Shown piece after piece: positions 27,424 through 35,590 of a DNA stretch of 43,679 bases. How positions within the stretch are numbered: the first letter of the stretch is position 1; each line of letters opens with the position of its first letter. The notes under the pieces are model-generated. The model was not told where the DNA came from. It ran no database searches and saw nothing but the letters and a program-made list of their open reading frames with translations. Source of the DNA: Anaerophaga thermohalophila DSM 12881 (GTDB lineage Bacteria; Bacteroidota; Bacteroidia; Bacteroidales; Marinilabiliaceae); the NCBI RefSeq assembly GCF_000191885.1, contig NZ_AEWI01000058.1:1-43679 (forward strand). Direction: 5' to 3'. The translations under genes were made by a program, and so were the position numbers.

Positions 27424-27686
27424 GAGGCCGGTCTAAAAAGCACCTTTGTTGCCAAACTCATTGTTGTTTTAAATTTTTGAAACGAACATTAATTTTGAAG
27501 GGCCAAATTTTCAAAAAGGCATGAACAAAATTGGCTGACGCCGATCTTACGATTCATCGTGAGTTCCATCAGGCCAATAATTGACAAATTTTGTGCTGAT
27601 AAGTTCTCATTAACAACAAGTTAACTCCTGTACAAAAATTTAAAACGCCTGCATTTTGACAAAAATATGTTTTTTATAGCGCACTC
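27424..27686 (-). mobile_element. Palindromic MITE-like element, copy D (263 bp, internal insertion)
   Basis: Ends match the family (GAGGCCGGTCTAAAAAGCAC and TTTTTTATAGCGCACTC). A perfect 6-bp AAAAAT duplication flanks it (27418-27423, 27687-27692). The middle carries about 120 extra bases, including the GAGTTCCATCAGGCCAAT mini-repeat (27561-27603) and its ATTGGCTGA partner, so it looks like a nested insertion. Between it and the next start, 27693-27920 contains a -7-like TATCTTTG at 27839-27846 and nothing else recognised. Confidence 0.85.
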
Positions 27687-27920
27687 AAAAATAATGAAGA
27701 TTTGGTTGTATCCAGCGATTTGTTCCATTCAAACAAAATGAAGAAGCTCCTGAATCTTGCGCCGGGCCACTAAGATCAGAAATTATGGTTTCAATAAATT
27801 TGAATTAATAGAATTATTACCGAAACATCAGAACTTTTTATCTTTGGCTCCAATTTTAAAAGAGCCGGGTCTAAAAATAAAGAAATCTTTCACCGCATTC
27901 ATCTAAATACAACCATTATC

Positions 27921-28853
27921 ATGGGATATGATATTATCGGAGATGTTCACGGCCATGCACAAGAGCTTGAAATGCTTTTAAAACAAATGGGTTATGAAGA
28001 AATCAACGGTGTGTGGTTACATGAGAACAGGAAAGCTGTTTTTGTAGGCGATTTCACCTGTCGTGGCCCGGAAACCCGCCATACCATCAATCTTGTCAGG
28101 CGAATGCTGGAAAACGGAACAGGAATGGCCATTTTGGGCAATCACGAAATGAATGTCATCGGTCACTTCACAAAAAACAAGGAAGGAAAACCCTTTAAGC
28201 AAGCCACCGGCTCGAACAAAAAAATAATGGACAACATAAAAGCCGAGTACATTTATGAGAAAGATCGCTTGAAAGCCGATATCAAATGGCTGCGCACACT
28301 TCCCTTTTCTGTCAGTTTGGGCGCCATCCGCATTGTTCATGCATACTGGAATCAGTCTCATCTCGAACTGATTGAAAAAAATCGTAAAAACGGCAAACTA
28401 ACCAAAAAAACACTTTATGAAGTTTTTTCTTCACAATCGGAGCTTGGAAAGGCCATACGTCAAACTACACGGGGCATAGAGATAAATCTTCCGAACGATT
28501 TGATAATCAAAGACCAAAAAAATATACGCCGCACCAATTTCAGGATAAAATGGTGGGAAGCCCCATTCGGTAAAACTTTCAGGCAGACGGGCTACGGCAA
28601 CAAGTTTATTCTTCCCGACTACACAATACCTCCGGAATTAATCGAACCGTTTGATGTTTATCCGCCCAAAGCTCCTATTGTTTTTGTCGGTCATTACTGT
28701 GTCGATGCACCGAACATGATCGCTTCCAACAATGTATGTTGCGTGGATAATTGTCTGGCTAATGGCGGACAGCTGGCGGCTTATCGCTGGAATGGGGAAA
28801 AACAACTGAAGCCGACCAATTTTGTATTTCAGAGGAAAAGGGTTGTTGAGTAG
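27921..28853 (+). CDS. Calcineurin-like metallophosphoesterase (PrpE-like), variant DRG motif
   Basis: This PPP-superfamily phosphoesterase is near bis(5'-nucleosyl)-tetraphosphatase PrpE, based on the motif spacing. The 310-aa protein has IIGDVHGHAQELEMLL (metal ligands Asp and His, residues 8-10), FVGDFTCRGPET, LGNHEMNVIG (Asn-His, 74-75), and a late His in VFVGHYCVD. In the second motif the usual GDxxDRG is GDFTCRG, with Cys47 in place of Asp; the metal-binding GD pair and Arg are kept. Activity may therefore be modified. It stands alone between MITE copy D and a hexamer array. Substrate uncertain. Confidence 0.85.
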   Translation: MGYDIIGDVHGHAQELEMLLKQMGYEEINGVWLHENRKAVFVGDFTCRGPETRHTINLVRRMLENGTGMAILGNHEMNVIGHFTKNKEGKPFKQATGSNKKIMDNIKAEYIYEKDRLKADIKWLRTLPFSVSLGAIRIVHAYWNQSHLELIEKNRKNGKLTKKTLYEVFSSQSELGKAIRQTTRGIEINLPNDLIIKDQKNIRRTNFRIKWWEAPFGKTFRQTGYGNKFILPDYTIPPELIEPFDVYPPKAPIVFVGHYCVDAPNMIASNNVCCVDNCLANGGQLAAYRWNGEKQLKPTNFVFQRKRVVE

Positions 28854-28860
28854 GGAATGG

Positions 28861-29033
28861 GCTGAGGCTGAGACTGAGACTGAGGTTAAGGCTAAGGTTG
28901 AGGTTAGATTCTTCACTTCGTTCAGAATGACAGGCAACTGAATGCCATTCTGAGAATGTACGACGAAGAATCTCATCCGATAAGGTTGAGGCTGAGGGTA
29001 AGGTTGAGGCTAAGCTTTAGGGTGAGGGTGAGG
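28861..29033. repeat. Degenerate GYTRAG hexamer array interrupted by a hairpin
   Basis: Units such as GCTGAG, ACTGAG, GTTAAG and GTTGAG run from 28861 to 28906 and again from about 28983 to 29033. The gap is filled by the 70-bp hairpin at 28906-28975. The periodicity and purine-rich strand resemble the array at 2856-2927, but with more substitutions. Confidence 0.7.
28906..28975. repeat. 70-bp inverted repeat inserted in the hexamer array
   Basis: AGATTCTTC...CAGAATG on the left pairs with CATTCTG...GAAGAATCT on the right. Units of the GATTCTTCACTTCGTTCAGAATGA type are familiar dispersed palindromes in Bacteroidota and other genomes. Bases 29041-29321 after the array show nothing convincing; a 64-codon frame at 29116-29310 has no recognisable features. 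Confidence 0.65.
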
Positions 29034-29321
29034 AATGAGGATTGCAATTTTTATTCTGTAGGCAATAGTCAGCAGGCAGTATGGTTAGTAGTGACAATAG
29101 CAGGATAAAGCTGAAGTGTTCAGACACAAAGGGCAAATGAGAGCTTCAATATTTCGGCTGCCTGTCTTAGCAATACAAATTATTTGCGCACCTGACACAG
29201 TTAAGATGGCAGCCGCCGTTACAAACCACGAGCCGGGGCTGCCCGATACCCGGCGAAAAGGTGCATGCGTGATCTGTTTGTCGGCTCTGAAAAGAAAGCG
29301 GGAAAATTGATTTTATTGTCT

Positions 29322-31709
29322 TTATGACTCTTCCTCCAGGACAACGCGAAACTGATCATCCCAAAAAAGACGCCCCTTTTTTTCTGTGCCGTTGTCGTCT
29401 TTAAAACCTTTCAGGATGCTGGTTTTTCCATTAAGGACCAGATCGCCGGCCTGTTTTTCGGTAAGTTTTTTCTCCATAAAGACAAAAGGAATAATAACGC
29501 GGCACCCTTCGTTGTAACGGTTACAACCCCAGGCATTTTTGCCTTTAACAATGATGCCGTGACCGCATTTCGGACATTTCCATACGGGCGTTTCGTCTTT
29601 TTCAAGACGCAGTTCGTAATTTTCGTCAAGCGAAAGTTTACCATCCACCTTTTCACCGTTCAACTCAAACCCTTTAATAACAGGTGTTTTACCTTTTTTG
29701 AGAAGCGTTTCGACCTGCTTATCGGTCAGTTTTTTATTCAAGAATTCAAAAGGGATCAGGGTTTTACATCCATCTTTAAATCGTGAGCATCCCCAGTTTT
29801 GTTTTCCCTTGAGCATTGTACCTTCGCCGCACCTCGGGCAGGGAATTGAGTCTGAACCTGAACCATTCCCTGATACCTGTCTGTTCTGACTTTTTTCTCT
29901 GGCAGCAGCTTCTTTCTTCTGTTCCCCGGTTACTTCAATTTTCTGAATCGTATGGTCGTTTTTTACAATCCTTACCACATCATTCACCATCTCTTTCATT
30001 TCGTTCATGAAAGTCTGCACATCATAGTTACCGTGTTCAATGTCACGGAGTTTCTTCTCCCACATACCGGTAAGTTCCACCGACTTAAGAAGGTCGTTTC
30101 TGACACTTTCGATAAGTTGAATCCCGGTAATGGTTGGAACCAGACTCTTTCTGTTCCTGGTGATATACCGTCTTTTGAAAAGTGTTTCTATGATGGCTGC
30201 GCGGGTTGAGGGACGACCAATCCCGTTCTCTTTCATCAGGTCGCGTAATTCATCATCATCGACCTGCTTTCCGGCAGTTTCCATAGCCCGCAACAAGGTA
30301 GCTTCGGTATATGGTTTGGGGGGCTGGGTTTCTTTTTCCTGAAGGTCGGGCTTGTGGGGCCCGCTTTCCCCTTTTTCGAAATCGGGCAAAACATTGTCAT
30401 CACCGGGTTTTTTCCCGGCAGAATCCTTCTTGTAAACTTCACGCCAACCCGGATCAACAATCTGTTTGCCGGATGTTTTGAATTTCACGGTATCCACTTT
30501 CCCTTCAACAGTGGTTGTGGAAATGGTGCTATCGGGCCAGAATACCGCAATAAAACGACGGGCAACCGTATCGAAAACCAGTTTTTCGTTGCGACTTAAG
30601 TTGGAAGGAATTTGTCCGGTGGGAATAATGGCATGGTGATCGGTTACTTTTTTATCGTCGAAAACTTTTTTCGACTTCCTTATTTTCTTCTCAAGTACCG
30701 GTGCCGTAAGCGATTCATAAGGTTTGAGACCTTTGAGGATGGCTGGAATCCCGGGATAAATATCGTTGCTCAAAAAAGTGGTATCGACGCGCGGATAAGT
30801 GGTAGCCTTTTTTTCGTAAAGCGATTGGATCAGCTTCAGGGTCTCGTCGGCCGAAAAGCCAAAACGTCTGTTGCATTCAACCTGCAGGGCTGTAAGATCG
30901 AACAGGCGCGGTGATGCTTCCTTTCCCTTCTTGCGGCTGAAGCTGGTTATCTCGAAGGGTTTATCCTTAATGATTTCCAACGCTTCAAGCGCTTCTTCTT
31001 TTTTGAAGAACCGACCACTGGTGGCCGAAAAAACCACATCCTTGTAAGTCGTTTTCAGTTCCCAGAATGGTTGCGGAACAAAATGATCGATCTCTTTCTG
31101 CCGTTCGACAATCAGGGCAAGAGTCGGCGTCTGTACCCGACCAATTGACAAAACCTGCCCGTGCTGGCCGTATTTAAGCGTATACAATCGCGTGGCATTG
31201 ATGCCCAAAAGCCAGTCGCCAATGGCACGCATACTGCCGGCAGCATACAGGCGATCAAATTCTTTGGCATCATAAAGTTTTGCAAACCCTTTCTTCAAGG
31301 CATCTTCAGTGAGTGATGACACCCACAAACGTTTCACCGGGCACTGACACCCGGCCTTTTGCAACACCCAGCGCTGAATCACTTCACCTTCCTGACCGGC
31401 ATCACCGCAATTGATGACCTCCTCGGCCTCTCCTACCAGTTTGCTGATGATTCGAAACTGCTTAATTACTCCCTGATTGCTCAGAAGTTTAATCCCGAAT
31501 TTAGCAGGCACCATGGGGAGGGTGTTCATTCGCCATCGTTTCCAGTCTGGCGTATAATCGTGCGGTTCTTTGAGCGTGCACAAATGACCGAACGTCCATG
31601 TAACACGATAATTATTGCCCTCGTAGTATCCGTCGCGCTGATTGTTCGCGCCCAATACACGTGCAATTTCTCTGGCTACACTGGGTTTTTCGGCAATACA
31701 GACCTTCAT
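29322..31709 (-). CDS. topB: DNA topoisomerase III
   Basis: This type IA topoisomerase passes or decatenates single strands during replication and recombination. At 795 aa it has a Toprim domain at the N terminus (AEKPSVAREIARVLG; GDAGQEGEVIQ near residue 102). The SIGRVQTPTLALIVERQ block follows (about 188-204). The catalytic Tyr305 lies in KATTYPRVDTTFLSND. The C terminus carries two zinc-ribbon units, CPRCGEGTMLKGKQNWGCS and CPKCGHGIIVKGKNAWGCN, each followed by LTDKQ/LTEKQ repeats, as in many Bacteroidota TopB proteins. Start ATG 31709 is clear. No conjugation genes adjoin it, so this looks chromosomal. Confidence 0.95.
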   Translation of the reverse strand: MKVCIAEKPSVAREIARVLGANNQRDGYYEGNNYRVTWTFGHLCTLKEPHDYTPDWKRWRMNTLPMVPAKFGIKLLSNQGVIKQFRIISKLVGEAEEVINCGDAGQEGEVIQRWVLQKAGCQCPVKRLWVSSLTEDALKKGFAKLYDAKEFDRLYAAGSMRAIGDWLLGINATRLYTLKYGQHGQVLSIGRVQTPTLALIVERQKEIDHFVPQPFWELKTTYKDVVFSATSGRFFKKEEALEALEIIKDKPFEITSFSRKKGKEASPRLFDLTALQVECNRRFGFSADETLKLIQSLYEKKATTYPRVDTTFLSNDIYPGIPAILKGLKPYESLTAPVLEKKIRKSKKVFDDKKVTDHHAIIPTGQIPSNLSRNEKLVFDTVARRFIAVFWPDSTISTTTVEGKVDTVKFKTSGKQIVDPGWREVYKKDSAGKKPGDDNVLPDFEKGESGPHKPDLQEKETQPPKPYTEATLLRAMETAGKQVDDDELRDLMKENGIGRPSTRAAIIETLFKRRYITRNRKSLVPTITGIQLIESVRNDLLKSVELTGMWEKKLRDIEHGNYDVQTFMNEMKEMVNDVVRIVKNDHTIQKIEVTGEQKKEAAAREKSQNRQVSGNGSGSDSIPCPRCGEGTMLKGKQNWGCSRFKDGCKTLIPFEFLNKKLTDKQVETLLKKGKTPVIKGFELNGEKVDGKLSLDENYELRLEKDETPVWKCPKCGHGIIVKGKNAWGCNRYNEGCRVIIPFVFMEKKLTEKQAGDLVLNGKTSILKGFKDDNGTEKKGRLFWDDQFRVVLEEES

Positions 31710-31767
31710 ATAAAGCGGATGATTGTTGTGGCAACCTTTGCCATATTCGTTTCACTTTTTATCCACT

Positions 31768-31909
31768 GAGTACGGTCTAAAAAGCATCTTTGTTGCCAAA
31801 CTCGTTGTTGTTTTAAATTTTTGCATCCTCATTAACAACAAGGTTAACTCCGGTACGAAAATTTAAAACGCCTTGATTTTGACCTCAATATGCTTTTTAT
31901 ACTGCACTC
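31768..31909 (-). mobile_element. Palindromic MITE-like element, copy E (142 bp)
   Basis: Ends GAGTACGGTCTAAAAAGCAT and TGCTTTTTATACTGCACTC, with a perfect 7-bp duplication ATCCACT (31761-31767, 31910-31916). It sits 58 bp upstream of the topB start codon, so it may carry or affect its leader. Confidence 0.9.
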
Positions 31910-31926
31910 ATCCACTACAAATTTAC

Positions 31927-31977
31927 AATACTCCGTTAAACTTTTTCAATACACTCCAAATCAATTGTTTGTGTTTA
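31927..31977 (+). repeat. ACTCCGTTAAA repeat copy
   Basis: AATACTCCGTTAAACTTTTT, then CAATACACTCC and CAATTGTTTGTGTTTA matches 13415-13465. Between this and the next repeat there is no MITE, in contrast to the loci of copies C and G, so this looks like an empty arrangement. Confidence 0.65.
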
Positions 31978-32013
31978 AAGAGGTTATTTGGTGAAATATA
32001 TTATATAAAGGTT

Positions 32014-32072
32014 GTAAGAATCATCTTACATCTTACATCTAATAATCTAATAATCTAATAATCTAACGATCT
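32014..32072 (+). repeat. TTACATCTAATAATCTAA-type repeat
   Basis: GTAAGAATCATCTTACATCT leads into tandem ATCTAATA units and CTAACGATCT, the longest copy of the family also seen at 13651-13692 and inverted at 26101-26145. It lies 34 bp beyond the M3 peptidase stop codon. Confidence 0.65.
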
Positions 32073-32105
32073 GTTGTATTTTCTGTCTCTCAATTAAATC
32101 ACTAT

Positions 32106-34226
32106 CTACAACAACCCCCTATGTTTCAACATAGGTGTGATGTCCGGTTCACTGCCGCGAAATTTCACAAACATTTCATTCAAATCTTCAGAATTACCTT
32201 TCGACAGAATCAAATCCCGGAAGCGCTGACCATTCTCGCGCGTGAGGCCGCCATTTTCCTGAAACCAGGCGAAGGCATCATTGTCGAGCATTTCGGCCCA
32301 CAAGTAAGCATAATAGCTGGCTGCATAACCGTGGCCCCAAAGGTGAAGGAAATAGCTGGAACGGTATCTGGGCGGAATCTGTTCCAGATCAAGATTGATG
32401 TTTTTCAAAGCCTGTTTTTCAAAAGCATCCACATCCTCTATTTTCTGATCGGGTGTAATGGTGTGCCATTGCATGTCCAATCCGGCAGCGGCCAAAACCT
32501 CTGCTAAAGCATATCCCTGATTAAATTTGGATGCGTTAACTACTTTATCGACCAAAGTCTGAGGCATAGGCTCGCCGGTTTTGTAGTGTTTTGCATAATT
32601 ATTAAACACCTCCGGGTACAATGCCCAGTGCTCATTGATTTGCGAGGGCAACTCCACAAAATCGCGGGCTACATTGGTTCCGGCAAGACTGGGATAAGTC
32701 TGATCGGACAAAAAACCGTGCAAGGCATGACCAAATTCATGAAACATAGTTGTTACATCGTCATAGCTGATCAGTGCAGGCTGACCTTCAGCCGGCCTGG
32801 AAAAGTTGCAGACATTGTAAATCACCGGTTTATGATTCAGTAATTTCGACTGACCAACAATCTCACTCATCCAGGCACCACCCGACTTATTATCACGTTT
32901 AAAATAATCGGTATAAAACAGGCCAATGGCACTACCATCCTCATTGAAAAGTTCAAAAACGCGCATATCGTCGTCGTAAACCGGGATGTCGTGACGTTCT
33001 TTAAATGTGATTCCATATAGTTTGGAGGCCGCGTAAAAGACACCGTCTTCCAACACGCGATTCAATTCAAAATAGGGTTTGATTTCATTTTCGTCGAGGT
33101 CGTACCTGGCTTTACGAACCATTTCGGCATAGTAATTCCAGTCGTAAGGTTGCAGCTTAAAGTTTTCTCCCTGCCGGTAGATCATCTGCTGAATATCTTC
33201 AGCCTCCTTTTTAGCTTTGGCTACTGTGGCCGGCACCAGATCAGCCATAAACTGATTGGCGGCCCCTGGTGTTTTAGCCATCTGGTCTTTCAGGTTCCAC
33301 TCAGCATAGTTTTTGAAACCGAGCAATTGAGCCTGCTCAGCACGAATCATGGCAATGCGCTTGATAATGTCGCGGGTATCGTTCTCATCACCATGCTGAG
33401 CACGCATCAGTGAATTTTCGAAAATCTGCCTGCGTGTTTCCCTGTTTTCGAGTGAAGCAAGTATTGGTTGCTGGGTGGTGTTTTGCAGCGGCAATACATA
33501 AACTGTCTTGCCATCCACTTCCTGCTTCAAAGATTCCAGTTCAGCATCTGACAAACCCTGCAGCCTGGCCTTGTCTTCCACCTTCAGTGCCGCTTTTTTT
33601 GCCGCAGCCAGTAATCGGTTGGCATACTGAGCACTTAACAAAGCTTCCTCCTCGTTCAGTTTACGCATTTTCTCCTTTGACTCCGGAGATAAACCGGCAC
33701 CGGCCAATTCAAACTTTTCATAGTAGTATTCAACCAACCGGCGGGATTCGGCATCCAGATTCAGTTCATCCAACTGGTTATAAATTGTTTTTACACGCTC
33801 GAAAAGTTTATCATTTAAGTAAATGGCATTATTCAGTCCGGCCATTTTAGGAGCCATCTCTTCTTCTACCGCCTGCAGCTCCGGGTTGGTATTGGCACCG
33901 GTCAGCATACTGAAGACCCCGTAAACACGATTCAGCGTTTGCCCGCTTTTCTCCAACGCCACAAAGGTATTCTCAAAAGTGGGCGCCTCAGTGCTATTGG
34001 CAATGGCTTCAATTTCATTCAGTTTTTCTTCTATCCCTGCTTCAAGCGCCGGTTTAAAATGATGGTCTTCAATAGCCCCGAAATCGGGTGCTCCATAAGG
34101 TAACTTACTCTCTTTCATTAACGGATTGTTTGTCAGAGCCTCATCTTCCTGATGAGTGCTCTTTCCATTGCCACAGGCCGACATAATAGCAGCCAAAGCA
34201 ATAGTTGTGATAAAATTATGGTTCAT
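32106..34226 (-). CDS. dcp: M3-family metallopeptidase lipoprotein (peptidyl-dipeptidase Dcp-like)
   Basis: This zinc metallopeptidase is likely to remove C-terminal dipeptides from oligopeptides in the periplasm. The 706-aa protein starts with a lipoprotein signal (MNHNFITTIALAAIMSAC, lipid Cys18). The catalytic signature HEFGH is at residues 496-500 in TTMFHEFGHALHGFLS. The downstream Glu is in the NFVELPSQINEHW-type block (RDFVELPSQINEHWAL). The C-terminal HLWGHGYAASYYAYLW region is typical of Dcp/OpdA. Length is normal. The gene is single, with MITE copy F just upstream. Confidence 0.93.
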   Translation of the reverse strand: MNHNFITTIALAAIMSACGNGKSTHQEDEALTNNPLMKESKLPYGAPDFGAIEDHHFKPALEAGIEEKLNEIEAIANSTEAPTFENTFVALEKSGQTLNRVYGVFSMLTGANTNPELQAVEEEMAPKMAGLNNAIYLNDKLFERVKTIYNQLDELNLDAESRRLVEYYYEKFELAGAGLSPESKEKMRKLNEEEALLSAQYANRLLAAAKKAALKVEDKARLQGLSDAELESLKQEVDGKTVYVLPLQNTTQQPILASLENRETRRQIFENSLMRAQHGDENDTRDIIKRIAMIRAEQAQLLGFKNYAEWNLKDQMAKTPGAANQFMADLVPATVAKAKKEAEDIQQMIYRQGENFKLQPYDWNYYAEMVRKARYDLDENEIKPYFELNRVLEDGVFYAASKLYGITFKERHDIPVYDDDMRVFELFNEDGSAIGLFYTDYFKRDNKSGGAWMSEIVGQSKLLNHKPVIYNVCNFSRPAEGQPALISYDDVTTMFHEFGHALHGFLSDQTYPSLAGTNVARDFVELPSQINEHWALYPEVFNNYAKHYKTGEPMPQTLVDKVVNASKFNQGYALAEVLAAAGLDMQWHTITPDQKIEDVDAFEKQALKNINLDLEQIPPRYRSSYFLHLWGHGYAASYYAYLWAEMLDNDAFAWFQENGGLTRENGQRFRDLILSKGNSEDLNEMFVKFRGSEPDITPMLKHRGLL

Positions 34227-34250
34227 TTTTTTATTTATTAGAAATTTTAT

Positions 34251-34391
34251 GCGCCTGGTCTAAAAAGCATCTTTGTTGACAAACTCATTGTTGTTTTAAA
34301 TTTTTGACTACTCATTAACAACAAGTTAACTCCGGTACACAATTTAAAACGCCTTGATTTTGACAAAAAAAATGCTTTTTATGCCACACTC
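34251..34391 (-). mobile_element. Palindromic MITE-like element, copy F (141 bp)
   Basis: The terminus GCGCCTGGTCTAAAAAGCAT is more worn than others, but the opposite end (GCTTTTTATGCCACACTC) is clear. A perfect 7-bp ATTTTAT duplication flanks it (34244-34250, 34392-34398). It lies 25 bp before the M3 peptidase start. Confidence 0.85.
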
Positions 34392-34449
34392 ATTTTATTA
34401 AAATGCAAAAACACGATGACGTAAAAATTATTTTGAGCAATATAATCAA

Positions 34450-34659
34450 ATGCATCAGCCAGCTAAATTAGAATTTTTTTTGGAGTTAGATAATGATAAG
34501 GAGCTGGAAATTGCAGGTGAACACTACTCGTTAAATCTATCTCCGGACGGCAACCCGGGTATGGTAAATTGAATAGCTAAATGCCTGAATAATAGGTCGT
34601 TAAAATATAGTCTAAAAGACGAAAAGTATAAACTAAAATATTGGAAAGGTTCGGGGTAA
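34450..34659 (+). pseudogene. Possible small gene remnant with internal TGA
   Basis: From ATG 34450 the frame is open for 40 codons (MHQPAKLEFFLELDNDKEL...), meets TGA at 34570-34572, then stays open for 28 more codons (...KDEKYKLKYWKGSG) to TAA at 34657. The two halves read like one ~69-residue charged protein in which a Trp codon (TGG) may have become TGA. I do not recognise the family, and chance is possible in AT-rich sequence. The rest of the 34392-34666 spacer shows nothing else. Confidence 0.3.
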
Positions 34660-34666
34660 TGAGCAA

Positions 34667-35053
34667 TTAAAACTCGTATTCCCCTTCTCGTTCTTCTTTT
34701 ATTATCTCAAAATAGCCGTCTTCGTTTAACTTGTAAGTCCTGAACGTTTCTAAACCATCTGCATTTTCATGCCACTTGATAAGCCCCTCTTCTGTTATTT
34801 TAGAATCGACTATTGTATAAGTCACTTCTTCACTTTTTGATCCATCATCTCTTAATCCCCAGAACAAACAAATAACCGAAAGCGCTTTCCCGTCTTTGTT
34901 GAAATTCCATAAATCGTAAAAGGTGGTTTCAAAGCCTACAACTTTTATTATTAATGAGATATAGTCTTCATTAAGGTCTAACTGGCCGATTGGCGATATT
35001 TTAGGATAAAAGTATAATCGCTTTTCTTCCCATTCCCCTTTATTGTTTTTCAC
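34667..35053 (-). CDS. Hypothetical acidic protein, 5' end replaced by the downstream repeat
   Basis: The 128-codon frame starts at a GTG at 35053 (VKNNKGEWEEKRLYFYPK...) and ends ...EEREGEYEF. It is hydrophilic, with no signal peptide or membrane helix, and has an alternating beta-like pattern (FETTFYDLWNFNKDGKALSV). The open frame extends to 35239, but that part is translated from the dispersed repeat at 35058-35288 and is shared with noncoding sequence at 42891-43109, so it is not genuine. The gene either starts at the GTG or lost its 5' end when the repeat arrived. Family not recognised. Confidence 0.5.
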   Translation of the reverse strand: MKNNKGEWEEKRLYFYPKISPIGQLDLNEDYISLIIKVVGFETTFYDLWNFNKDGKALSVICLFWGLRDDGSKSEEVTYTIVDSKITEEGLIKWHENADGLETFRTYKLNEDGYFEIIKEEREGEYEF

Positions 35054-35057
35054 ATCC

Positions 35058-35288
35058 TTTTGTGACAGCCTTGTGAGCCTGCGAACAACCCGAAGGGCGG
35101 ACGGTGCTTGTTTTTGCCTTAAAGAGGTTACACGTTTAAAAACAAGTGCCGGACGAGCTGGCGCTAAACTTGCTGACCGTTGAAGAGGAACATCGCTTGA
35201 CCGGCTTGTGCGGAGTAACGACAAAAACTTATATTTCAATTAAATATCAATTCAAAAGGATAGAAGTTTTTGGCGGTGCGTGGGGTTT
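35058..35288 (-). repeat. Cassette-end repeat R, copy 1 (~231 bp)
   Basis: On the minus strand this lies just after the stop codon of the toxin at 35294. It aligns with 42891-43109 over nearly its whole length. Shared blocks include TTTTGTGACAGCCT, CCCGAAGGGCGGACGG, GCTGGCGCTAAACTTGCTG, GAAGAGGAACA, TTTCAATTAAATATCAATTC and AGAAGTTTTTGGCG. The segment includes an inverted pair AAAACTT/AAGTTTT and a TGTTTTT/AAAAACA stem. No open frame is conserved between copies, so noncoding function or recombination-site identity is inferred. Confidence 0.8.
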
Positions 35289-35293
35289 ACTGG

Positions 35294-35590
35294 TTACCTA
35301 CTCTTTAATTCATCCGGTGATTGTTGCGTGCCAACTACCCCCATGATGTAGATGGTATTCTTAGTTGCTTTGTATAGTACTTTGTAATAAGTCCTAACCA
35401 CTATTCTTCGATATTTTGAGTTTATATCGTCAACCTGATATTGTTTCGCGTAATATATGGTTTTAGGGCTTTTCAGGATATCTGACCTTACATTTTTTGC
35501 CCCCTGGACTGATTTCTTTTTCCAGTATTCATAAATATCCTTTAAATCTTGCTTTGCCTGGGACGTCCAGATAATTGTATAACTGCTCAT
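35294..35590 (-). CDS. RelE/ParE-superfamily toxin
   Basis: This is a type II toxin of the RelE/ParE fold, 98 aa, acting in the cytoplasm on ribosome-bound mRNA or gyrase (subfamily undecided). The N-terminal YTIIWTSQAKQDLKDIYEYW is typical, followed by SKYRRIVVRTYYKVLYKATKNTIYIMGVVGTQQSPDEL. The start codon abuts the antitoxin stop, giving a tight pair. Unlike toxin 2 at 43108, the sequence between is unrelated, yet both end at the same repeat R. Confidence 0.85.
   Translation of the reverse strand: MSSYTIIWTSQAKQDLKDIYEYWKKKSVQGAKNVRSDILKSPKTIYYAKQYQVDDINSKYRRIVVRTYYKVLYKATKNTIYIMGVVGTQQSPDELKSR

Noticed and set aside
29116..29310. 64-codon frame between the hexamer array and topB
   Set aside because: No start-site signal or recognisable domain; probably chance.
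34570..34572. Selenocysteine or stop-codon reassignment at the internal TGA
   Set aside because: Elsewhere in the window TGA ends normal genes (for example plsC and aguB), and no selenoprotein family is evident.
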